Positions 53,201-63,160 of a stretch of 64,000 nt of DNA are shown piece after piece. Origin of the DNA: Flectonema sp. DT1601 (taxonomy: Eukaryota; Euglenozoa; Diplonemea; Diplonemida; Diplonemidae); the NCBI GenBank assembly GCA_964019425.1, contig OZ025786.1, positions 248,001 through 312,000 on the forward strand, given 5' to 3'. Every line of letters begins with the position of its first letter. Position 1 is the first letter of the stretch. The notes beneath the pieces are model-generated. The model was not told where the DNA came from, ran no database searches, and worked only from the letters and a program-made list of their open reading frames with translations. The translations under genes and the position numbers were made by a program.

Positions 53201-56200
53201 ACCTGCACCACCAACAACCGCCGATCACAAAGACACAGCTGCACCAGCAAGTGCTACTGCTGACCACAAGGCTGACACAGCAGCACCAGCAACTGCCACC
53301 GCCGATCACAAAGACACAGTAGCAACAGCAACTGCTAATACTGATCACAAGGCTGACACACCTGCAGCAACAATCGCCGATCACAAAGACACAACTGCAC
53401 CAGCAACTGCTACTGCTAAGGCTGACACAACTGCGCCGGCTGCAACAACCACTGATCACAAGGCTGACACGGCAGCACCTGCAGCAACAGCCACGGATCA
53501 TAAAGCTGACGCGGTAGCAACTGCTAGCGCCGATCACAAAGACACAGCTGCACCAGCAACTGCTGATCACAAGGCTGACACGACTGCACCAGCAACTGCT
53601 ACCGCCGATCACAAAGACACAGCTGCACCAGCAACAACCGATCACAAAGACACAGCTGCATCAGCAGCAACGGCCACTGATCATAAGGCTGACACACCTG
53701 CACCACCAACAACCGCCGATCACAAAGACACATTAGCACCAGCAAGTGCTACTGCTGACCACAAGGCTGACACAACTGCACCAGCAACAACCGATCACAA
53801 GGCTGACACAACTGCACCAGCAACGACCGATCACAAAGACACAGCAACAACAGCAACTGCTACTACTGATCACAAAGATACAGCTGCACCAGCAACGGCT
53901 ACCGCCGATCACAAAGACACAGCAGCAACAGCAACTGCTACTACTGATCACAAAGATACAGCTGCACCAGCAACGGCTACCGCCGATCACAAAGACACAG
54001 CAGCAACAGCAACTGCTACTACTGATCACAAGGCTGACACAACTGCACCAGCAACAACCGATCACAAGGCTGACACAACTGCACCAGCAGCTGCCTCCGC
54101 TGATCACAAAGATACGGCTGCACCAGCAACTGCTACCGCCGATCACAAAGACACAGCAGCAACAGCAACTGCTACCGCCGATCATAAAGACACAGCTGCA
54201 CCAGCAACAACCGATCACAAAGACACAGCAACAACAGCAACTGCTACTACTGATCACAAAGATACAGCTGCACCAGCAACGGCTACCGCCGATCACAAAG
54301 ACACGGCAGCAACAGCAACTGCTACTACTGATCACAAGGCTGACACAACTGCACCAGCAACAACCGATCACAAGGCTGACACAGCTGCACCAGCAGCTGC
54401 CTCCGCTGATCACAAAGATACGGCTGCACCAGCAACTGCTACCGCCGATCACAAAGACACAGCAGCAACAGCAACTGCTACTACTGATCATAAAGACACA
54501 GCTGCACCAGCAACGACCACTGATCATAAGGCTGACACAGCAGCACCAGCAACTGCTACTACTGATCACAAAGACACAGCAGCAACAGCAACTGCTACTA
54601 CTGATCATAAAGACACAGCTGCACCAGCAACGACCACTGATCATAAGGCTGACACAGCAGCACCAGCAACGGCTACCGCCGATCACAAAGACACAGCAGC
54701 AACAGCAACTGCTACTACTGATCACAAAGATACAGCTGCACCAGCAACGACCACTGATCATAAGGCTGACACAGCAGCACCAGCAACGGCTACCGCCGAT
54801 CACAAAGACACAGCAGCAACAGCAACTGCTACTACTGATCACAAGGCTGACACAACTGCACCCGCAACAACCGATCACAAGGCTGACACAGCTGCACCAG
54901 CAGCTGCCTCCGCTGATCACAAAGATACGGCTGCACCAGCAACTGCTACTACTGATCATAAAGACACAGCTGCACCAGCAACAACCGATCACAAAGACAC
55001 AGCAACAACAGCAACTGCTACTACTGATCACAAAGATACAGCTGCACCAGCAACGGCTACCGCCGATCACAAAGACACGGCAGCAACAGCAACTGCTACT
55101 ACTGATCACAAGGCTGACACAACTGCACCAGCAACAACCGATCACAAGGCTGACACAGCTGCACCAGCAGCTGCCTCCGCTGATCACAAAGATACGGCTG
55201 CACCAGCAACTGCTACCGCCGATCACAAAGACACAGCAGCAACAGCAACTGCTACTACTGATCATAAAGACACAGCTGCACCAGCAACGACCACTGATCA
55301 TAAGGCTGACACAGCAGCACCAGCAACTGCTACTACTGATCACAAAGACACAGCAGCAACAGCAACTGCTACTACTGATCATAAAGACACAGCTGCACCA
55401 GCAACGACCACTGATCATAAGGCTGACACAGCAGCAACAGCAACTGCTACTACTGATCACAAAGATACAGCTGCACCAGCAACGACCACTGATCATAAGG
55501 CTGACACAGCAGCACCAGCAACGGCTACCGCCGATCACAAAGACACAGCAGCAACAGCAACTGCTACTACTGATCACAAGGCTGACACAACTGCACCCGC
55601 AACAACCGATCACAAGGCTGACACAGCTGCACCAGCAGCTGCCTCCGCTGATCACAAAGATACGGCTGCACCAGCAACTGCTACTACTGATCATAAAGAC
55701 ACAGCTGCACCAGCAACAACCGATCACAAAGACACAGCAACAACAGCAACTGCTACTACTGATCACAAAGATTCAGCTGCACCAGCAACGACCACTGATC
55801 ATAAGGCTGACACAGCTGCACCAGCAGCTGCCTCCGCTGATCACAAAGATACAGCTGCACCAGCAACAACCGATCACAAAGACACAGCAACAACAGCAAC
55901 TGCTACTACTGATCACAAAGATACAGCTGCACCAGCAACGACCACTGATCATAAGGCTGACACAGCTGCACCAGCAGCTGCCTCCGCAGATCACAAAGAT
56001 ACAGCTGCACCAGCAACTGCTACTACTAATCACAAGGCTGACACAACTGCACCAGCAACAACCGATCACAAAGACACAGTAGCACCAGCAAGTGCTACTG
56101 CTGACCACAAGGCTGACACAGCTGCACCAGCAACTGCCACCGCTGATCATAAAGACACAGCAGCAACAGCAACTGCTAATACTGATCACAAAGATACAGC

Positions 56201-58705
56201 TGCACCGGTAGCAACCACCACTAATCACAAGGCTGACACAACTGCACCAGCAACAACCGCGGATCACAAAGACACAGCAGCACCAGCAACCGCCACCGCT
56301 GATCACAAAGAGACAGCCGCGCCAGCAACTGCTACTGTTGATCATAAGGCTGACACACCTGCACCACCAACAACCGCCGATCACAAAGACACAGCTGCAC
56401 CAGCAAGTGCTACTGCTGACCACAAGGCTGACACAGCAGCACCAGCAACTGCCACCGCCGATCACAAAGACACAGTAGCAACAGCAACTGCTAATACTGA
56501 TCACAAGGCTGACACACCTGCAGCAACAATCGCCGATCACAAAGACACAGCTGCACCAGCAGCAACGGCCACTGATCATAAGGCTGACACAGCAGCACCA
56601 GCAACTGCTACTGCTGATCACAAAGACACAACTGCACCAGCAGTAACTGCCACCGCTGATCATAAAGACACAGCAGCACCTGCAACTGCTACTGCTGATC
56701 ATAAGGCCGACGCAGCACCAGCAACAACCGCCGCTGATCATAAGGCCGACGCAGCACCAGCAACTGCCACTGCTGATCACAAAGACACAACTGTACCACC
56801 AGCAACAGCCACTGCTCACAAGGCTGATGCGGTTACCGTCGGCAGTCACAAAGCAGACGGTGTTGCAGCACCAACAGCAACTACCACACATCACAAAGCT
56901 GACTCTAATGCAATTAATAATCATAATACAAGTAGTGGTATAGAGACGTCAACTCACAAAGGAGCTGGTACCGCTGTGAGTGACGCAGCCGGAGGAAGTG
57001 TTGATGTGTCAAAGCATGGCATTGGTCACTCTGATGTGAAGGTATGTGATGTCAAAGTTATTAGTGAGAAGAACTACTTAAGAGATTTGATGTTTATTGA
57101 AATTTAGTAAAAAGGAAAAAAATAACAACAGAACGCACACACTGATGTAAGTACCAATGGTCACGAAGCCGCGACTGCCAACACGACTCATGAGGGCAGC
57201 ACTACCGCTTCTCAAGTCTTCGCAAATAGAACACAGATCGCTGAAATAACAAAAATGGCTGAACAAACTGCAAAAGTTGCCTCTCACGCAGAGAAAGTTG
57301 CTTTGCAAGCCGCACAAGACACGAAGGAGGCGCTTAATGTTTGTTTTATTTTACTTTAGTATGAGTACCCCGCCAGTGATGGGCCACCCTATTATGACGG
57401 GGAGTGTTCTAAAAACAAAAACGAGCAACGCAATGAAAACAAATTAATATTAAAACAGTTTGCTCACAAGGCTGAGAAAATGGCTGATGAAGCAGCTGAC
57501 AACGCTCTAAAGGCAAAGCATTCAGCAATCTCAACACATGAAAGGATTAGAGATGTTGATACGCAGGTATGTCTAATCTGATCAGGTAGCTGTATTACTA
57601 AAGCTCACGCTTCAAATCACAATTGATTATAACAACACAGGCTCATCATGCCAAAGATGCTGCAGCGACAGCAGTAAAGGCAGCGACCACCGCGATGGAT
57701 GCCGCCAAACACGCCGAATCAATTTCTGTTTCTGCTGATAAGGCAGCCGTAGATGCCAAACAAGACGTCAGCACTATGCGTCATGAAGCAGCAAAGGCCG
57801 CAATAAAATACAATCCTCAGGTAGCTGAAGCTAGGAACGCCCTACGAATGGCTCACAAGGCGGAGTCTCACGCGGCTGCTGCACTTACTGAAGCGAAAGC
57901 TGAGGCGAGACACGCAATCCCTGATGCTGTCTCACAAGCACCCAAGGAGAATGGTGGCGTCCACAACACGACTGCAGCCGTCGCGAAAACTGCTGCTGTC
58001 GATTCCAACCCGACATCTCACTCAGTGAAATCAACAACTACGACTCCAAGTACCTCACAACCTGTTCATGGGGGTTCTACAGCAGCTACTTCACAACACG
58101 TTATCGCTGGTGACTCAGCTGCTCCAACGTCTGTGACAGCAGTAACAGATGGAAGTGGTTCGCACCACAAAACTATCTCAGCGGGTGTTATATCAGCTGA
58201 ACACAAACCTTCAGCATCTCATTCCTCAAGTACTTCAACTACAACAGTTAATACATCATCAAATCACACAACTGGAACTGAAGGAGTAACATCAACACAT
58301 TCTGCGTCTCATGACAGCAGTGCAGCGTCTGGTAATCATTCAGTCCTGGCGGTACCAACATCAGTTTTAAACCACGTTGGTAGTAGTAACTCTGCTGCGA
58401 GTGGTAGCGGCCTCTCATCGTCACTTCCTGCAGCGGGGTCAAAGGCCGCTGATTTGAGCCATCATGGGCTTGGTAGTTCAAGTGGTCAAATAGCGAAAGC
58501 TGCCGCAGTTGCGCACGCGCCTGTTGCGCATAGTACGAGTTCGAGTCATTTACATCATTATACACCTCCAGTGACTGACACGAGTCACCACAGTGCTCTG
58601 GCGCAGTCAGGTGGGAAACTGGCGATTGCTGCGGTAGCGGCAGCGAATGCGATGGCTTCTAAGAAACGAGACCCTAAAACAGGTCTCGGTATTGGAAGGA
58701 AATAA
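50277..58705 (+). CDS. Giant repeat protein (about 2714 residues), four exons
   Basis: Exons are 50277-57041, 57132-57338, 57459-57566 and 57641-58705; all junctions are phase 0. A 110-residue unique start (MSLLGSIFGSSNSNESDN) leads to roughly 2,050 residues of a 10-14-residue repeat, ADHKDTAAPATAT or TDHKADTTAPA. By length there are about 160 copies. His-Lys flanked by Asp recurs every 12 or so residues, so the protein is rich in Ala, Thr, Asp, His and Lys with almost no aromatic or Cys residues. Exons 2-4 code an Ala/Lys/Glu/His helix-rich region (TKMAEQTAKVASHAEKVALQ) like LEA-type amphipathic helices, then a Ser/His-rich tail ending KKRDPKTGLGIGRK. No signal peptide. Metal, membrane or stress binding is possible; function is unknown. 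Confidence 0.85.
50640..56900 (+). repeat. Roughly 36-bp tandem repeat array coding DHKDTAAPATAT
   Basis: Units of 30-42 bp of the form GATCACAAAGACACAGCTGC plus a variable Ala/Thr-coding part. Synonymous variants (GATCAT, AAGGCT) are shared in blocks, showing growth by copying multi-unit segments. Because units are multiples of three and stop-free, long frames are also open in the +2 frame and on the minus strand; I regard these as by-products. Confidence 0.95.
51009..56546 (+). repeat. Large tandem duplication inside the repeat array (2382 bp and 3156 bp)
   Basis: The segment 51009-53390 recurs from 53391 with offset 2382; for example the unusual GACGCGGTAGCAACTGCTAG block is at about 51126 and 53508. 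The second copy ends near 56546 and carries 774 bp extra, so late blocks match at offset 3156. Aligned parts look almost identical by eye, including rare words such as the lone AAGGAGACAG-type unit (HKETAAPA), so the event is young or homogenised. Confidence 0.85.
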
Positions 58706-59338
58706 ACCGTTTTCATTGCTAACAGTTCGCAGATAAAGATCTAGTTACTGGATGATTAACATCCTGACACGTGTTTTACCCAGAATTGGGATATCGAGAC
58801 CGACTTTTGTTATTACGTACTACACTTTTGTCACCGGCATTGCTGTCATTCATTGACTGAGCTTTTTACACGTCGGAACTCTTTTTTCCCCATTACCCTT
58901 CCCCTTTTTTATTCGCCGTATTGTTTGAGTGTTTTATCCCGTCTATCGACTGACACGTAGTGATTGTGATTACAACACAACTAAGATGGAATATTTTAAA
59001 AAAAATAAAATAGTAGTGATTTCTCTGTGATACCGTTTCATTGATTACTTGTTACACGAGGCGCACAGCGGTACGATATTTGAAACCATCAACCGCAAAC
59101 ATTTTAGTTTTTTATGCGCGTTTTACACATTTTTTTTTCCCCCTCCTCTTTTTTTTTTTTTATGTTATTCGTTCGTTGATCGCGTTGTTATTTATTTAAT
59201 TTTTGATTTAAAAAAAAAAAAAAAAAAATTAAACCAATAGCGCGAACTTTTTTCATGTGTAATCGGTATAAATAAGCAACTGTTTCTAATTTACTTTCTT
59301 TCTTTACTAATTTAATATTTACTTCACAGTGAGCAGCA
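58706..59338. other. Intergenic stretch
   Basis: The first 200 bases are of mixed composition without homopolymers and probably the 3'-UTR of the giant gene; T and A runs follow. CAG at 59327-59329 lies nine bases before the next start. No other feature was seen. Confidence 0.6.
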
Positions 59339-59986
59339 ATGACGAGTACCTTTATATGTGCTGGCTGCCGTACTCTTTTGGTGTGTAGTTCTGATCATAC
59401 AGATTATCGTTGTAATAATTTACGCATAGTCAAAAAATATTAAAAAAAAAAAAAAAAAAAAAACAGAAATACCCTGGAGGTTCATGTTTAGTGTCCTGTA
59501 GTGAGTGTGGTGTGGTTAGTAATGTTGTGAGTTCTGAGGTGCAGAAAGTTCAGATTGCTTGTATTGGTTGTAAAGGTGTTCTTCAATTCCCAATTGAAAC
59601 CCAAATCGGAACTTGTCCAATTTGCAGCGCCGTTTTTCAAATTCAAACAAACAATCTGACTAGTCCACGAGAAAATGGAGGAGACACACCTACAGAACCT
59701 CCAAAAAGACCGACCACAGCCTCAACACGAACAGCCTCAAAAATTGATTCAGCACATGAAAATTCAAAACCAGAAGCTGGGGAGTTCCTTTCCTCTGCAA
59801 CAATTAACGATGGTGTGGTATGTAATCGACTATTAGGTATTGGAAAAAAAAAAAAAAAAAATGAAAAAAAGTTATTTTCACAATCAGGTTGAAGAATGCA
59901 CGAGATTAGCTGAAGAGTTCAATGAGGTGACGGCAATCCATGATGCGAAAATCAAGGCAAAAAAGCAACGTCAATATATAGATTAA
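59339..59986 (+). CDS. LSD1-type zinc finger protein, three exons
   Basis: Exons are 59339-59380, 59467-59817 and 59888-59986, giving 163 residues. Exon 1 is only 14 codons. Joined, the start reads FICAGCRTLLKYPGGSCLVSCSEC, an exact LSD1 finger (CxxCRxxLxYPxGxxxVxCxxC). A second four-Cys zinc ribbon follows (IACIGCKGVLQFPIE, GTCPICSAVF), then a Pro/Thr-rich linker and a short coiled coil (RLAEEFNEVTAIHDAKIKAK). The introns begin GTGTGT and GTATGT. In plants this finger occurs in LSD1/LOL regulators of cell death and in type I metacaspase prodomains. Here it is stand-alone; probable nucleic acid or protein binding. Confidence 0.88.
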
Positions 59987-60705
59987 TAATGTGAGCGAAA
60001 ATACAACGATCCAATCGTCTGTTGTTCGCCAGGGAATTTCTCTTTTTTCGTATATTTTCCAATTACGATTTCCTCTTCCTTGAAATGTACAACTACTTAC
60101 TTGGGTTTGATTGTTCTTATTTATTATCTTTTTTTTTTTTGTATTTTATTTTTTCTTTAAATGTTTCATTTCCTCCGCTGATTAGCAGGAAAGCTATCTC
60201 AATAACACATCTCTACTCTAACTCTGGTGTATGCTGCGATCTTTTATACCAATTGAAAGAAAAGAAATAAAAAAAAAAAAAAGAAAATTACATACTTATC
60301 GCAGCCTTGTAATTTAATGCCTTCATCCTTGAATTGGGCTTACTACTACTACTACAACTAAATGGCCTCATTACTTTAATTATTATTTTCGTCATATTAC
60401 GTTAATCTGGTTTGACAGTTGTGGAAATTGAACTAAAGATAGCAAAACGTTGACTTACTTATTTATTCTTGTTTTCAGGTTTAATATATTGTTTTGAAGC
60501 AATGCAGACTCTGCAACCATAGTAGGTAAACGTTACACTGTTAGTTGTGAAAATTGAGCTAAAGACATTGACGTTTCCCATCCATGTTCTTGTTTCGACA
60601 GTCATATTGTGTTGTTCTATTTAGTGGGATGCAACTGTTTCAATCGGGTTTTTTTTATATTATTTTTAAAAAAAAAAAAAGCTTATCATCACACATTCAC
60701 AAAAA
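59987..60705. other. Intergenic region with small direct repeat
   Basis: Two related segments, GTTGTGGAAATTGAACTAAAGA (from 60418) and GTTGTGAAAATTGAGCTAAAGA (from 60545), lie 127 bases apart. The second runs into the dispersed GACATTGACGTTTC motif (60564-60577). A TTTTCAG at about 60472-60478 could be an acceptor, but it is 228 bases from the next ATG. No gene was seen. Confidence 0.6.
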
Positions 60706-62217
60706 ATGGATACTCTTGAACCAATGTTGCAGGGACTCCGCAAGCAGTTCGAAAGTGGAAAAACCCGCAGCTACGACTGGAGAAAGGCACAGCTTGAGAG
60801 GGTTTTAGACATGGTTGAGATCGAACACGAGAAGATTACTAGCACTGTTAGAATGGATCATGGTGGACCTAAGTTGAGAGGTTTAGGAGAAATTGGATGC
60901 CATAAGGGAGCTGAATTCGCTCTGTCCAACCTAAAGACTTGGATGGCTGACACTAAAGTACCAACTCCATTCGATGCTTCCCCAACACGAATGGGATCAT
61001 CATGGGTACGTAATGAACCAAAGGGAGTTGTGTTAATCATCGCTCCTTGGAATTACCCATTAGAGTTAGTTCTGACTCCTCTTGTATCTGCTATCGCAGC
61101 AGGTAACTGTGTTGTTGTTAAGCCATCTGAGGTTTCAAGTAACTCAGCAGTTCTAATTGAAGAGTTAATTAATAAATATTTAGACACTAGTTGTATTAAA
61201 GTAGTTCAGGGTTCTATCCCAGAAACTACTGCTCTTCTAAAGCTTCAATGGGATCATATTATGTACACTGGAAACGGATTTGTTGGTAAAATTGTAATGA
61301 GAGCTGCTGCAGAGCACCTCACACCTGTAACTCTTGAACTTGGTGGTAAGTCACCAGTTATTGTTGACAAGAGTGCTAAGATTGATACCGTTGTGTCGAG
61401 AGTAAACGGAGCAAAGTGGTTTAACGTTGGTCAGACATGTATCGCTCCTGACTACGTCCTTGTCCACAAGGACCTTGAGGAAGAGTTCTTCAGAAAGATT
61501 AAGATCTCTCTGGAAAAGAGTTACGGAGAAGACGCATCAGGTGATGCGAATTACGGAAAGATTATCAACGCCAATCATATTAACCGTTTGAAGTCAATGT
61601 TGGACAAGTCTTCTGGAAAAATCATCACCTCCACAATCGCTGAAGTGAATACTGAGAAGAGATTCTTTCCTCCAACCATCGTTCACCATGACAAGAACAA
61701 ACTTGACGAACCACTCTTGCAGGAGGAGATCTTTGGACCAATCCTCCCGTGTATCACTATTGACAGCGTCGAAGAAGGAATTGAAATCGTAAAGAAGATC
61801 TGTTCAAAGCCTTTGGCGTTGTACGTCTTCAGTGAGGATTCAAAGGTTGTTGCAAATGTATTGGGCAACACTCAATCAGGAGGTGCTTGTGTTAATACTT
61901 GCATTGAACACTTTATGAACATTCATCTTCCTTTTGGTGGTATTGGACCTTCAGGTTTTGGAGCCTGTCACGGAAAGTTCGGATTCGAAGACTTCAGTCA
62001 CCGTCGTTCATGCTTCAAGCAGGACACCCTTATTAAGAAGGATGCTAACTTACCTCCTCCAGAGCAGTGCAGCGACAAGATGTACGATATTCTTATTAAG
62101 ATTCTTGTTACTGGTTTCGTTCCAAGAAAAAGCAGAACAATTGTTCGTCAGGCTCTCTTTGGTTTATTCTTATGTCTTGGATTTTATGTTATTAAGAACG
62201 TTGTTCTTCGCGTATGA
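60706..62217 (+). CDS. Fatty aldehyde dehydrogenase, ALDH3 class, tail-anchored
   Basis: 503 residues, complete. Motifs: GVVLIIAPWNYPLELVLTPL (about 105-124), VVVKPSEVSSNSA (cofactor-binding Lys), TGNGFVGKIVMRAAAEH, ELGGKSPVIVD with the general-base Glu (about 211), and GQTCIAPDYVLV with nucleophile Cys (about 245). The C-terminal 25 residues (TIVRQALFGLFLCLGFYVIK) are a membrane anchor as in mammalian ALDH3A2, which sits on the ER or peroxisome and oxidises long-chain aldehydes to fatty acids using NAD. Length and layout agree with that subclass. Codon use is cleaner and T/C-biased compared with neighbours, consistent with high expression. Confidence 0.95.
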   Translation: MDTLEPMLQGLRKQFESGKTRSYDWRKAQLERVLDMVEIEHEKITSTVRMDHGGPKLRGLGEIGCHKGAEFALSNLKTWMADTKVPTPFDASPTRMGSSWVRNEPKGVVLIIAPWNYPLELVLTPLVSAIAAGNCVVVKPSEVSSNSAVLIEELINKYLDTSCIKVVQGSIPETTALLKLQWDHIMYTGNGFVGKIVMRAAAEHLTPVTLELGGKSPVIVDKSAKIDTVVSRVNGAKWFNVGQTCIAPDYVLVHKDLEEEFFRKIKISLEKSYGEDASGDANYGKIINANHINRLKSMLDKSSGKIITSTIAEVNTEKRFFPPTIVHHDKNKLDEPLLQEEIFGPILPCITIDSVEEGIEIVKKICSKPLALYVFSEDSKVVANVLGNTQSGGACVNTCIEHFMNIHLPFGGIGPSGFGACHGKFGFEDFSHRRSCFKQDTLIKKDANLPPPEQCSDKMYDILIKILVTGFVPRKSRTIVRQALFGLFLCLGFYVIKNVVLRV

Positions 62218-63160
62218 TGTTCATATTGATTTTTACGGATTGTCTGCGGCTAGGTTTTAGCTGTGATTTACTTATAAAACAAAGGAAGTATACAAAAGCA
62301 ATAACCCGCAATGACAAAAGATCAAGTCACCTTTAAGTTTCAAAAATAAGAGTGCTATATTTCGTGTTTGTCTGCGACTGTGTGACTGTTTTTTTTTTCT
62401 TCCCCCATTCTCCTCTCTGCCATGGTTTCTGACAGCTACATCGTTCCCGTGTAGACTGCACTGGTGGGTTCATGCTTTGTTGTGGTTGTTATTGCCCACT
62501 CTTTTTATTTTCCTTCCCTCCCTTTTCTCCCGATTTTATTCTTTCATCTTGCCACAGTTATTGGATCGTATTCCCACTACTGAGCCCCAGCAATTTGTCC
62601 GCCAATTGGCAAAAACAGAAAAAAATGACTTGCTTTTATTGTTTGTTTCCCACTAAAGGTAGGCAAACAATAGGAATTGGTATCCTTCGTGAAGTCGTAT
62701 GCAAGGTGTGTTTGAATTACACACACTACGGTCGTATTTTCCCCCCCCTTTTTTTTTTAAAACCTCACACGGAGGCAAAGGTATCACAGCAAAATGAGAA
62801 CATAAAAAAACAAAAAAGAAAAAAAAAAACTCTTGGGTCTTGTCCCTTGGGGTCTCGTCTTTGTATTGTTTGAGATTAGTGCCTTTTCCCGTTTCCCCTC
62901 TCTCTTCACATTTAAGGAAGAAAACCACTTCTAACACCTACACCAGGGTGTAGATCTGCAATGTCATTGTATGCATGAACAAGTGGATCAAAAAACCAAA
63001 CATACAATTTAAAAAAAAAAAAAAAAAAAGAAGAAGGGAAGAAAAAAAATTATAAATAAAAAAGGATAGTAAAAGCGCAATAATCAAACGATTGCATTGA
63101 ATTCATTTTATTTATTTTATTTTATTTTATTTTAAATCTTTTCCTCCCTACCTGACAGAG
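62218..63160. other. Intergenic region with hairpin and simple repeat
   Basis: ATTGTTTG (62638-62645) pairs perfectly with CAAACAAT (62664-62671) over an 18-base loop; a palindrome GCCAATTGGC lies just upstream (about 62600). A (TTTTA)n repeat covers about 63104-63134. The tract TTTTCCTCCCTACCTGACAG ends at 63158, two bases before the next ATG, a strong acceptor candidate. The frame at 62472-62873 is not protein-like. Confidence 0.6.

Noticed and set aside
51351-55766. Long minus-strand Cys/Ser/Val-rich frames and +2-frame Gln/Leu frames over the repeat array
   Set aside because: They arise because the 3n-base repeat has no stop in several frames; unit variation is silent in the main frame, and only that frame joins correctly to exons 2-4.
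62472-62873. 133-codon frame rich in Cys, Phe and Lys
   Set aside because: It runs through T/C and A tracts and shows no domain; likely untranslated sequence.
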